A DNA stretch of 64,000 nucleotides, from assembly GCF_014633365.1 (NCBI RefSeq), contig NC_068348.1:15084311-15148310 (forward strand), given 5' to 3'. Of the stretch, positions 1-10,740 are shown piece after piece. Below the pieces are notes generated by a model. That model saw only the letters and a program-made list of their open reading frames with translations. It was not told the origin of the DNA and ran no database searches. Each line of letters starts with the position of its first letter. Position 1 is the stretch's first letter. The position numbers and the translations under genes were made by a program. This DNA is from Diospyros lotus (lineage: Eukaryota; Streptophyta; Magnoliopsida; Ericales; Ebenaceae).

Positions 1-697
1 TAGAAAGTAGTTTCTAACTTAATGATTAAATTAGAAAAGAAGTTTCTAATTTAATAATTTGGGCTTAATTTAATACTTGGGCTAAATAAAGTATTTGGGC
101 CAAATATTAAATTAAATTAAATATTTGGGCTAAATTAGATTTGGGTCAAATATTAAATAATAAATATTATATTTGGGCTAAATTAGATTTGGGCCAAATA
201 TTAAATATTAAATATTTGGGCTTAAATTAGATTTGGGCCAAATATTTTATAAATGGATTTGGGCCACTTTAATCTCTAGTTGGACTAGGATTAATGGGCT
301 AGCCCAATCCATATCCATTAGGGTTTGGGAAACCCTAGGAGGTTGCCTCCCTATATATAGCCCTTTATGGGATGCCCAAATTAAGCCACTTTTATTTTGT
401 TGGTTTTCAAGAGTTGAAAATTGATTCTTTTACCGTCCATACACAAGCCGCGCAAAGGAGAAGGAGCTAGCACTCTTATTCCGCTCTCCTTGCCAACGGA
501 CGCGTGCCACGTATCACGAGTTAGAGGCCGGACGCATGGACGGCTCGAATCCGAGAACGACTCGATAATCTAAAGGTTAGATTTCTTTATTTGTTTGTGA
601 ATAATTTAATTTCGACGTTGATCCAATCGCCGGGATCGGGGTAAGGTTCAAAATTTTGAACTACGCTGCTTGCCCCATAGCAATCTTGCTTTACTTT
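1..697 (+). mobile_element. Copia LTR, 3' part (left edge outside window)
   Basis: The sequence from about 270 to 697 matches the Copia LTR at 35980-36185 plus 49578-49745: the same AT-rich TTTGGGC repeats, TATA region, leader and the terminal CCCCATAG..CTTGC block. In the second copy that block is followed directly by an initiator-Met primer site. Here the LTR ends in CA at 697 and is followed by chromovirus protease sequence, not by a primer site. It is therefore probably a solo LTR inserted into chromovirus A, but the other end and target duplication lie outside the window. Confidence 0.75.
351..360 (+). promoter_or_regulatory. Putative TATA box of Copia LTR
   Basis: CTATATATAG lies about 340 bp before the LTR end. 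The related Copia LTR has CTATAAATAT at the equivalent place (36035-36044), with the same GGGTTT..GGAGG..CTCC context. Conservation of a TATA-like core between two LTR copies suggests the LTR promoter. No transcript evidence is available. Confidence 0.45.
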
Positions 698-1035
698 CAG
701 CCCGTTGTCATATGATTTGTCAGTTACAACACCGGGAGGGATGGTATTGTTAGGGAGTGAGATGGCCTGGGATTGTGAGATAGGGATTCATAATTAGGTA
801 TTTTTAGGGGATCTTATTGTTCTGGCTATTCAGGATTTTGATTTGCTATTGGGTATGGATTGGCTCTCACGGCATTATACTCAAGTTGACTGTTGGCGGA
901 AGGTGATTTCATTTGAGTACCCAAGGAGACCAGTTGTTATATACCGGGGTGAAGCCAGTGGTGACTACGTTAATGATATCAGTTATGTAAGATGAGAGGC
1001 TTATATGACGAGGGTGTGAAGCCTATTTTGCATTT
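698..1035 (+). pseudogene. Chromovirus A protease remnant
   Basis: The translation contains the C-terminal retropepsin motif DFDLLLGMDWLS followed by HYTQVDC, typical of Ty3/gypsy aspartic proteases. The active-site DSG region is missing because the left part is replaced by the Copia LTR ending at 697. Stop codons interrupt the linker to RT (near 990 and 1018). In an intact element this protease would cut the Gag-Pol polyprotein. Here it is a non-functional fragment continuous with the RT region that follows. Confidence 0.7.
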
Positions 1036-2784
1036 ATGACCGTGGTAGCTGGGGAGAAGAAAGAGTTGATTGCCTACCCTGTGGTGCGAGACTTTCCAAA
1101 CGTGTTCCCAGATGAGTTGCCAGGACTACCGTCGCACCAGGAGATTGATTTTGTAGTTGATCTAATACTAGGTATGCAACCCATTTTCAAAACTCCTTAT
1201 CGAATGGCTGCTAATGAACTAAAGGAACTCAAGGTACAGCTGCAAGATCTTTTGGATAGAGGTTTTATTCGACCGAGCACATCGCTATGGGGAACCCCAG
1301 TATTATTTGTGCGTAAGAAGGATGGGTCTATGTGACTGTGTATCGATTACTGACAGCTTAATTAGGTAACAATTAAGAATAAGTACCCCTTACCCTGTGT
1401 GGATGATTTACTGGATCAGTTGCGTGGCGCATCGATGTTCTCCAAGATAGACTTGCGGTCAAGTTATCATCAGGTGCGGGTCAAAGATGAGGATATTGTG
1501 AAGACAGCGTTTCGTACACGTTACAGGCATTATGAGTTTGTGGTCATGCCATTTGGGCTGACCAATGCCCCTGTAGTGTTTATGGACTTGATGAATCGGG
1601 TGCTTAAGGAATATTTGGATTCCTTTGTAATAACTTCTATTGACGACATCCTAGTCTATTCACCGAGCCCTGAGATACACAAGGTGCATCTGAGTATGGT
1701 TCTGCAAAAGCTCAAGGAGGAGCAGTTGTATGCAAAGTTCTCTAAATGTGAGTTTTGGAAGACCCTAGTTGTATTCTTGGGACACGTGGTCTCAGGTGAG
1801 GGTATTTTAGTAGATCTAGAGAAGACCAAAGCCGTGATGGATTGGCCGAGACCGATGACAGTGATAGAGATTCGAAGTTTTCTTGGTCTTGCTGGGTATT
1901 ATCGACGGTTTATAGAAGGCTTTACACGATTGGCATCACCGATGACAAAGTTGACAAGGAAAGGCATCAGATTTATTTGGGACGAGTCATGTGAAAGATC
2001 CTTTCAGGAATTGAAGCGGCGTTTGACTTCAGCGCCAGTACTGACGATACCCAAGAATGGTGAGTTATTTATTGTATACAATGATGCTTCATATGCAGGG
2101 CTAGGGTGCGTTTTGATGCAGGATGGCCGAGTGAATGCTTATGTGTTCAGACAGTTGAAGAGGCACGAAGAGAATTATCCTACCCATGATCTGGAGTTAG
2201 TAGCTATAGTGTTTTCTTTGAAGATTTGGAGGCATTATCTTTATGGTAAGAGAGTCCAGATATACACTGATCATAAGAGCCTTAAGTACCTCTTTTCACA
2301 GAAGGAACTTAATATGAGACAACGCCGTTGGTTGGAGCTGCTCAAAGATTATGACTGTGAAATCCTCTATCACCCAGGTAAAGCTAATGTGGTAGCAGAC
2401 GCCTTAAGTCACCGTGGAGCATCTGTTGCATCTATGATGGTGCAAGAGTGGTTCTTACTGGAGAAAATGAGTGACCTTACCATCTCAGTGGCACCGGATA
2501 ATCCTACCCTATATTATGCTGCCATAAGTATCCATTCAAATCTAGAGGATGAGATTCGGGATCTACAGCGACAGGATGTGGAGCTTGGTGAGATCATGGT
2601 TGACATGGAGAGGTTTGGACCATTAGGGTATAACCAAAGGGACAACAGTTTGCTATTGTTCCGTGGACGGATTTGTGTGCCGAATGACAGGGACATCAGG
2701 CAGAGGATCTTGGAAGAAGCTCATCGTTCTCCCTATACTATACATCCTGGAGCGAAGAAGATGTATCAGGGCTTGCGACGTTAA
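1036..2784 (+). pseudogene. Chromovirus A reverse transcriptase-RNase H (broken)
   Basis: This region encodes the Ty3/gypsy RT and RNase H that would copy element RNA into DNA. It begins in the linker with VFPDELPGLP, passes GFIRPSTSLWGTPVLFV and reaches the fingers/palm block MPFGLTNAP (near 1550). The active-site motif is SIDDIL (near 1640), where F is more usual before IDD. RNase H shows [13 protein letters not shown] (near 2085) and [11 protein letters not shown]. The frame is open apart from several stops between 1333 and 1370. A further stop at 2782-2784 lies in the integrase zinc region. The RT and RNase H catalytic aspartates are present, but the stops make it a pseudogene. Confidence 0.9.
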
Positions 2785-3500
2785 TATTGGTGGAGCGACA
2801 TGAAGAACAGCGTAGTAAAACTTGTATCGCAATGTTTGGTGTGCCAACAAGTCAAAGCTGAGCATCAGAGACCTGCGGGACTATTACGACCATTAGATGT
2901 TCTAGAGTGGAAATGGGAACGCATAGCTATGGATTTTGTCACAAGATCATGGCGATCCAGCCGGGGATTTGATTTGATATGGGTGATTATCGACCAATTG
3001 ACTAAATCAGTCACTTCCAACCCGTCAAGAAGACCTATCATATTCATCGACTGGCCAAGTTATACATTGATAAGGTGGTAAGACTGCACAGAGTACCAGC
3101 CAATATTGTATCAGACAGGGATCCTCGGTTCACCTCAGGATTTTGGGAGGCGTTATAGAGTGCTATAGGGACCTAGTTGACTTTCAGTACAGCCTTCCAC
3201 TCTCAGACTGACGGGCAGTCAGAGCGGACCATACAGACTTTGGAGGACATGCTCTACGCCTGTGTCTTAGATTCCCATGGGAGCTGGGATGACCATCTGT
3301 CACTAGTGGAGTTTGCCTGCAATAATAGCTTCCAAGCCAGTATCGGGATGGCACCTTTTGAGGCATTGTACGGGCGATCGTGTAAATCACCGTTTTGCTG
3401 GACTGAGATTAGAGAGCGAGCATTGCTTAGACCGGAGTTGGTGGAGCAAACGACAGAGAAGATCCAGTTGATTCGAGCTAGGATAAAGGAAGCTTAAGAC
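2690..3500 (+). pseudogene. Chromovirus A integrase (broken)
   Basis: Integrase would insert the element DNA into the host genome. The N-terminal zinc module is visible as [15 protein letters not shown], then a stop at 2782, then CLVCQQVKAEH. The catalytic core shows MDFVT (first Asp, near 2932), SDRDPRF (second Asp, near 3115) and QTDGQSERTIQTLED (Glu, near 3215). The frame changes between 3081 and 3177, and a stop follows IKEA near 3496. Order and motifs are those of plant Tekay/Del-type chromoviruses. Confidence 0.88.
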
Positions 3501-3536
3501 CGTTAGAAGAGTTACACAAACAGACGACATCGGGAT

Positions 3537-3968
3537 TTGGAGTTTGCTGTGGGTGACCATGTTTTCCTTCGAGTCATGCCGATGAGGGGTGTTCAACGCT
3601 TTGGAGTATCTGGCAAGCTTAGACCTCGTTATGTGGGACCGTTCGAGATACTAGAGCGAGTCAGATCGTTGGCTTACCGATTGGCTTTAAGCCCTCAGCC
3701 AGCTCATGTGCACGATGTCTTTCATGTTTCTATGCTTCGCAAGTATGTGGCAGATCCCAGTCATGTTATCAATTATCACCCGCTCGTAGTGCAAGAGGAC
3801 GCGTCATACACTGAGTTGCTAGCTAGTATTGTGGATCAAAAAGAAAAAATGCCTCACAATCGTACAATTCCCTATGTAAAGATTCAGTGGCAACGACATA
3901 CCCTTGAGGAGGCTACTTGGGAGCTAGAGGAGGATATTAGGCGACTTCACTCTCACTTATTTGCTTAG
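3537..3968 (+). pseudogene. Chromovirus A integrase C-terminus with chromodomain
   Basis: This open segment of 143 codons carries the integrase GPY/F module (KLRPRYVGPFEILERV, then YRLALSPQ and HDVFHVSMLRKY). A chromodomain follows: residues ~95-143 contain the IVDQKEK, VKIQWQRHT and EEATWELEED blocks. Chromodomains direct these elements to particular chromatin. The stop at 3966-3968 lies about 50 bp before the LTR, the normal arrangement for Tekay/Del chromoviruses. The segment itself is uninterrupted, but its upstream polyprotein is not. Confidence 0.88.
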
Positions 3969-3978
3969 CCAGGTACGA

Positions 3979-4015
3979 ATTTCGAGGGCAAAATTCTTTT
4001 AAGCAGAGGAGAATT
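3979..4015 (+). promoter_or_regulatory. Chromovirus A polypurine tract
   Basis: An AATTTCGAGGGC motif and then AAGCAGAGGAGAAT lie directly before the LTR start TGTAGTGACC at 4016. The motif AATTTCGAGG-(A)CGAAATT plus a purine run is the usual plus-strand primer region of plant chromoviruses. Equivalent copies occur at 32139-32168 and, reversed, at 38819-38840 and 61166-61200. Confidence 0.75.
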
Positions 4016-4352
4016 TGTAGTGACCCGTAAATCGTAATTTAATTTAATTATTTGTTTATTGTGTTAATTTAATTTAAAGGGGATATTAATATATCTTGTT
4101 GATATTAATAATAATAATTTATGTTGTTTTGAGGAAATAGGAAATTAAGGTAATTAATTATTTTATTTTAAAATATTTATGAAAATAAGGAAAATTTGAA
4201 ATAAATTAAATTGAGAGTTTTTCAGAAGTTTCGAGTGTTAATGTAAATAATAAGTAGGGGTGTGTGTGAGTATTTTGGAAGTTTGGGGGGGGGGGGGGGG
4301 GGAAAGGGCTGAGGTGCGATTTTTGAAAAAGGGACTAAGGGTCCCCTTAAAT
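4016..4352 (+). mobile_element. Chromovirus A 3' LTR, first part
   Basis: The LTR begins with TGTAGTGACC straight after the polypurine tract and is cut at 4352 by a solo LTR. It resumes at 6804. An 18-base G run (4285-4302) lies within it. The 5-bp duplication TAAAT flanks the insertion, so the two parts were once contiguous. Confidence 0.8.
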
Positions 4353-6798
4353 TTTAACACCCCGCCCTATACAGGCGTGTCACTATAAGGAAATTCCCGG
4401 GGTTTCTCTTTTTTTTTTTTTTTTCAAGCCTGTTACTCGCGGCGCCTGTGAGCACAATCTTCACATGTAGATGAAACACTCATCGTAAAACTACAGCCAG
4501 CACCCGCGGTGATCTTAAGAACAATCTCCACATGCAGATATATACCCCCGAGAGTTCCAGTTTTACTCGTTTAGTTAATAATAACAAATCTTAACCGAAC
4601 GAGACAATATAAACACAGCTGAATACTTAATTAATCAAAATGACGTGGCCTATCATGTGTTACACACCAAAATGTTCCCATACCGTCATATGAATACAAC
4701 ATCAAAATTATTACAACATCGTCAAGCGATATATAACATCAATGCTTCCAAAATAATACAACAACAACAACTATCAAACAAACACCACTGGCTCATCGGT
4801 CGTGTCCTCGACCTCGCTGCTGTCCCTGACTGGAACGTTGAATGTTCCAGGGGCATAACCCATGTTAGATGATAAACCATCTAAGTGAAGGTATGAAACA
4901 GTTATACAATGCATGAAAGACATACGAGCATGGCATACTATACGACAACATGCAGGACACGTCTAACTCGAGATATCACCTTGACATACTTAATCCCTCG
5001 AATGCCCCACTGTGGCACACGTTCACCTGGTCCAACGTTAATCCCTCGAGTGCACCGTCGTGACACCCGTTCACCTGGTTTAACATTATTCCCTCGAGTG
5101 CCCCAGTGTGACACCCGTTCACCTGGATTAACATTGTCCCAATCTCAGGTAGACCCCATCGCGCCCCATACGGACCCAACGATGCAATTAAACTTGACCC
5201 CAAATGATATGAAAATTTACACGCCATGCACCAACATTTTAAAATAAAACAGTTAATGCAATGTAGCAAATATCGACACAATGATCATCAGTAAAAGCCT
5301 TGTAAAACAATCTATGTCTAGGAGGGTATAACCGCTCACTAGAACCCACCACAAGCACCTAAAAATACTTCCAAGACAAGGAAAAGCTGGAATCAAACCA
5401 CTCACCTCAATTCGGAAAAGTCCAGATTTTGCCTCGAAAAACATGCCACACCTCAAAAATTGTGTAATTCTTCTTCCAATGACCCAATTGATTCCTATTT
5501 CACCATTTAAGACCTTTGGAATCAACATTTCTATTTTTTCACAATTTTCTCTATTTTTATTTAATTTTCAAACATTTCTACCTTCAGAAATTCATTAAAA
5601 ATACCTAACATCAATTTTCACAAAATATGTTTCCATGATAATTCCTAGAATAATTTTACCTAAATTATGAAATTAAAAACACATAAAAATCGTACCTCAC
5701 GCGCCACCCAGAGGTCCCGCGAGTGGGAGCCATGCGCCGCCGCACAGTCTTCTTTTCCGGTCGTCTTCCCCGATTCCGGCGACGTCCAATGCCCTAAATT
5801 CTTATAGGGGCTTGTAGAGCTCTTCAAGGCGACCTCAATGGTGCCCTTGTTCGTGGGAAAAAGTGGCCGGAGGTAGGTTTAAAAGTGAGTTGCAGGTCGC
5901 GGCGGCAGCGATTCATTTTTCCGGCCAAGCTTCTAAAACCCCTCCATTTCTACACCAAACGCCCCCAAAATTTCCAGAATCGATCCTTAGAACACTAAGA
6001 ACAAAAGCCCCTTATCCTTGTGCCTCGATTCAAGCCCGAATGCCCTGAATTTCTCTCGATTTTGAAGAAAACCCTCGGCCTCTCGACGTCTATTTATACC
6101 CTCTCTCGACCCGATTTTCCACCATAGATCGGTTGCCCTTATCCCCTTAACCCTAGATCTAGCTTCTAAACCAATTAAGAAGCACCAAATCAAGAGCCTA
6201 AGCCCCCAAAAGATCCAGCCAAATCAGAAATCTTTTGGCCATGATTTCCGATCAAATCACACCATTTTCCGGCCAATGGAAGCTCCTAACGAGACCATCA
6301 TCGTCTGAAGGCTAGCCTAGAGCCTCCGGGAAACCTGCCTGATGCCCCAGAAGCGACCGCCGGCGGCCGGTCGGTTTCACACCAATGCAAAAATTGCATT
6401 TTAGCCCCCAGCCTTCTTTTAATTGAATTTCCTCCCTTTCTTAGATACCCCTAGACTTTCTAACACTTCCACAACGGCCCTCAAGTTCTATATTTTCCAT
6501 TTCCTTTTGGAATTTCTGAAAAATTCATCGATTCGACCTCCCTCTGATATTTTGCAAAATCTGCACTTTTGCCCGAACTCTCCTAATTGCGTGTTTTTGA
6601 CTTCAAACCTTTGAAAATCCCTGATTTTTATCAAATATCGTCTAATTGTGCCATTTCTCGTCAATTGGCTCATCTTAACTTAGTCCTTCCTCTTTCGTTT
6701 AAGTTTTGAATATCGCACTTAGGCCCGAAACTTTGCTAAATATCATTTTTGACCCATATCTTCAAAAATTCTCTTATTATTTAATACCGGATATTACA
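4353..6798 (-). mobile_element. Solo LTR (gypsy, reverse) inside chromovirus A LTR
   Basis: This 2446-bp reverse-oriented LTR reads, on the minus strand, from TGTAATATCCGG to GGGGTGTTA-(A)A. It is flanked by a perfect 5-bp duplication TAAAT (4348-4352 and 6799-6803). The left end is mutated from expected TG to TT. Internal sequence around 4835-4895 is similar to the chromovirus B LTRs (for example 37095-37170), so it is a distant relative of that family. No internal region remains, as expected after recombination between two LTRs. The ORFs inside it (for example 4909-5247) resemble no known protein. Confidence 0.85.
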
Positions 6799-6803
6799 TA
6801 AAT

Positions 6804-8734
6804 AAAATTGAGTGCATTATATGTATGAAAGAGGTGGATGGAGTGGGTGGTCGGGGACGTGCTGGGTGCGGGATCGAGACCGCGGGGGTGCGTGCGCGAG
6901 GCTGAGGAAATGGCTGATTTTTAATCAGCCTCAAGCGCTCAAAATGGTGCCATTTTGACATGAGGCAGTGGCCTCCCAACGGACGCCATGTGGCCGTGTC
7001 CTGGCCGCTCGTTTTGGCCAATTTAAGGCCTATTTCTGGCCGATTTCACGCAACAAACAGAGAGGATTAATTTTAGTGAAGAAGAAGCTCAAGCCAAAGC
7101 TGGAAATGGAGGAAAATGGGAGAAATTAGGGATTAAATCAAGTTTAATTGAAGATTTAATTAACCTGGTAAGTAGAGAAGCTAGTATTAATAATTTCTTA
7201 CGATTGGAATTTCATTTAGAGCCCAATTTTATTAATTTTGGCAAATTATGCGATGTTCCAATTTGTATAATTTTTACTGCATTTGGTCAAGAAAAGCCCA
7301 AGGATCTCTTCTACGAGGTAAGTTTCCTACCCCCTCCAAGAAGTTCCTTCCATTGTGAATTTATTTACCCTCCCTTTGTTAGTTTTGGTCCATTTATTAA
7401 TTATGGAATTATGAGCCGTTTGATGTAAATTAAATTTAATAAATTAGGTTCGAGGATTTTATTTGTGCATTACCTACAGGGGTTTGTGCCACCCCCATGC
7501 CTATGGGAATGATACCGAACTGACTTAGGGATTAGGTTCTTAGATGTTCGAGTATAATTATGGATTCTTAGCTGCTAGTAGGCTAGAGCTGTTGGGCAGT
7601 GAGGGCTAGGGTCAGCTATATAGTAACATTGGAGTGACTATTGTGCGGTCTTTCTTAGGCTGTCAGCCGGATACTCCTAGCCACTAATCGTCGACCGGTG
7701 CCAAGCACTGCTGACTAGCTCTGTCGTTATGTGGTTACTGCATGACTTGATATATTCTATTTCTATTGCATAGTTTGATATGCACATGGGTACTGGCTGC
7801 ATGTTGGGGTTTTATGTTTTGTTTATGCTTGGTCACGGACATCCTAGTATTGTTAGTTGCACCTGGCACGGGCATATGCATCGCATGTGGTTTACTATGT
7901 GGGCGAAGCATCTGTCTGATGCCTGGATGTATGGGCGTCAGTGTATCTAGTTGATGCTTACTACGCCTTACATTTTATATTCGCATTGCATGGTTACTTT
8001 GTGTTCAACAGTCTCGGATGGGAGTATTGTTTCGAGGAAGCCTAGGGCTCGGTTATTTAGAGGCTCGGGTGTCGGGAGCACTGACCCAAAGAAGTGCACA
8101 TAGGTTTGTTGAAGACTTATGTTGCCTTATAGGGCAGCGGCAGGTTGGTATGTGACTTGGGTGCCGGGTGTCTTGTGTGCGCCCCAAGAACCGGTATGTG
8201 CATTCATTATGCTTTACTATTGTGTTGTAGTGTCTCATGGCTTGTGTGTATGTGTGGGTCTATGTTTGGGGGAGTTCACTTCTTCTATTTAACTTATAGC
8301 CTTCTTTTTCTTATAAACTTGCCGAGTCTTGCGACTCACTTTGCTTTCCATCATTCTAAATAAAGGTAAAGCTAAAGTCAAGGGCAAGGATCGCAGTGCC
8401 TAGCAGCCGTGTCGGTATGGTGTACAGTCAGCTTTCCCTCGTTGTCTCTTATGTTTTGATGGGATATTGGTCCCTTTATTTTTTACTGTATCGGGTCGTT
8501 TCTTGTATTTTTTATTTGTTGGCACAGGTGTCTGTATGTATTTAGATGCTATGTGACTGTTGTTCCAATAGGGTGCTCGTGTGCGTGCATGTATATAGTT
8601 TTGCTTTCGCTGTTTTATTTCTTATATATGCATGCCAGGGTAATTTCCCGTTTTGTGTTTTATTCTTTTCTCTATCGTAAACGCTCCCGTTCAGTTAATC
8701 CGGATGGTTGGGATATTCAAGCGGGGTGTTTACA
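6804..8734 (+). mobile_element. Chromovirus A 3' LTR, second part
   Basis: This resumes the LTR begun at 4016 and ends at GGGGTGTTTACA (8734). It contains a typical plant gypsy LTR block GAGTCTTGCGACTCAC near 8323. Total LTR length without the insertion is about 2268 bp. ORFs in it (for example 7204-7428, 8145-8363) are short and lack family motifs. Confidence 0.78.
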
Positions 8735-8742
8735 AATACTAA

Positions 8743-9273
8743 GGCTGCGTTCTCTTTGCTTTTCAATTTTCAGTTTTGAGTTTTGAATTCATTTTCAGTT
8801 TTCTGTTTTGATAATTTGTTTTTAGAAAATTGAAAACGCGTTCTCTTTGTCATTTTGAAAAACTATTTTTCAAAACAGAAAATTAGAAAACGCGTTCTCT
8901 TTGAAATTTTGAAAATATTTTTTTAATGATATTTTATTCAATAAACTTGATTATTAAGTAAATTATAAATATTTAATGTTAATATATTATTAAAAAATAT
9001 ATACATTTTAAAGTTAATGAATTTTGTAATATTTTTTTTCCATTAGAATAATGAAATATGAATAAATAAATAAATAGATGTATTTTGAGTTTAGAGTTTG
9101 TTTTGAATGAAAACACTCAAAACAACTTTTTGTTGTTTTCAGTTTTCTTTATAAATTTTTTTTTTTTTTTTTTTCAAAAATGTATTTTTAAAAACAGCAA
9201 AAAGAACGCATTTTCATTATTTTAGAAAACTGAAAACTAAAAATGACTTGAAAACAGCAAAGAGAACGCAACC
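8743..9273. mobile_element. Tourist-like MITE (PIF/Harbinger type)
   Basis: The 531-bp element has terminal inverted repeats GGCTGCGTTCTCTTTGCT at the left and its complement at the right (GGTTGCGTTCTCTTTGCTG when reversed). It is flanked by the 3-bp duplication TAA (8740-8742, 9274-9276), the signature of PIF/Harbinger-derived Tourist MITEs. The inside is AT-rich, has a second internal copy of the terminal motif (GAAAACGCGTTCTCTTTG near 8832 and 8886) and no coding capacity. Confidence 0.85.
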
Positions 9274-9276
9274 TAA

Positions 9277-10740
9277 GCTTTTCCCATGGATTCATCACAC
9301 CATTTGCTTAATGCATGCATGCACAATCAAAATTAAGACTACTTTATAACGAACTCTCATGGATAATAATGATAAAATTCAAGCACACAAATTGCCAATT
9401 GGACCCCACTACAAGACGCCTCAAGCTCCTCATCATGCACATATGACCTTAGAATTAATGGTTGATAACTAGAATTTATTGATGTGGTATTTGTTGACCT
9501 TACCACACCAACGGTTATTACATATTAAGAGGCTATGGGCCACAAAATAGGGCTCTGTTGGGGTGGCAGGCACTAATTCCCAGCCTCAAAAGATTGTGTA
9601 TATTTTCAAAATTGTAAAAAAAAACAAAAATTGAATATATCATTTAATAAAAATATCTATTTTATATGTTGAATAAATACCTGTAATAATTTACTTAAAT
9701 ATTTTTAATGAAAATAATTTCAAATTTAATAAAATAATTTTTAGGAATTATGTAAGTATATAATTAGCTATAACTTATAATTTCAAAATATAAATAATTA
9801 CAAATTAAAAAGATAGAAACAAAGAAGTTCAAGCAGACTCAATCTAATCTAATCTAATCCATGTCCAATTTGTTTCTTAATCAAACAAACTAATATGTGA
9901 AATGCATTAGAACACACAATCATTAACAATGAGCAGGGCAATTAAGAATCCATAAATTTGTAAATGAAATTGTCTCGTCATCAAGAAGGCCAACATATAG
10001 ATAAAATGTGTTAAAAAAAATTTGGCCACTATTTGATCTATAAATTTCATAATCCTAATCACGTGAAATATTCCTTGGCACAAAAAATGTTAGTTCAACA
10101 ATTGCAAATTTCCTAACTAGTAACATTACAAAACATATCATAACATTAAATAGGAACATTAAATTCGTGGTAACATTAAATTCCCTAATAATTACAATCT
10201 TCGGTTATTAACTAAAATTAAGCATGGTTAGTAATTGGTGAATACGTACTAATTAATGGGATTAAGTCCTTTCCACCCAAGTCAACAACTTAATTCATAC
10301 CCTAAGGCAACTGGCTCACAACAAAATGAAGAAGACATAAGCATTACAATTTACACTATATTATATTTTCTTAAAGATTTTGTTTAAGAAGTGGGTTGGT
10401 TCACATGCCATCCAGGGTATCCAATTATTTATAATTTCCCTTCAGCCTCATCAAAAAGAAAAGCATAGGATTGAAGTTGTTCAACCAATTAATTAACACC
10501 CACACCAAATGTAATTAGCTTGCATATTAATTTGCTACATTCAGTGTTGTTTTGTAATCATTCAGCAGAGATCATGAAGAGCAGTTGCAATAGTTAGAAG
10601 AGAGGGCTTAACCAAAGCAAGCTTTGAGCCTATTAATCAATCAAAACACTGTAGTGGCCAACTCCAACCACAATTCGTTAGGCAAATTGTTGTCAGACGT
10701 CAGAGTAGAGTCAATATATAATCAAGGTTTTAACTAGAAG
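9277..10740. other. AT-rich intergenic DNA, no gene seen
   Basis: No ORF, RNA gene or transposon end could be supported here. There is a short AATCT repeat (near 9840) and a loose repeat of AACATTA units (near 10120-10190). It may be one of the few stretches of non-transposon host DNA in the window. Confidence 0.5.

Noticed and set aside
4370..4390. CACTATAAGG as a CACTA terminus matching the end at 34832
   Set aside because: It lies within a solo LTR whose ends and target duplication are well defined, and no subterminal repeats accompany it.
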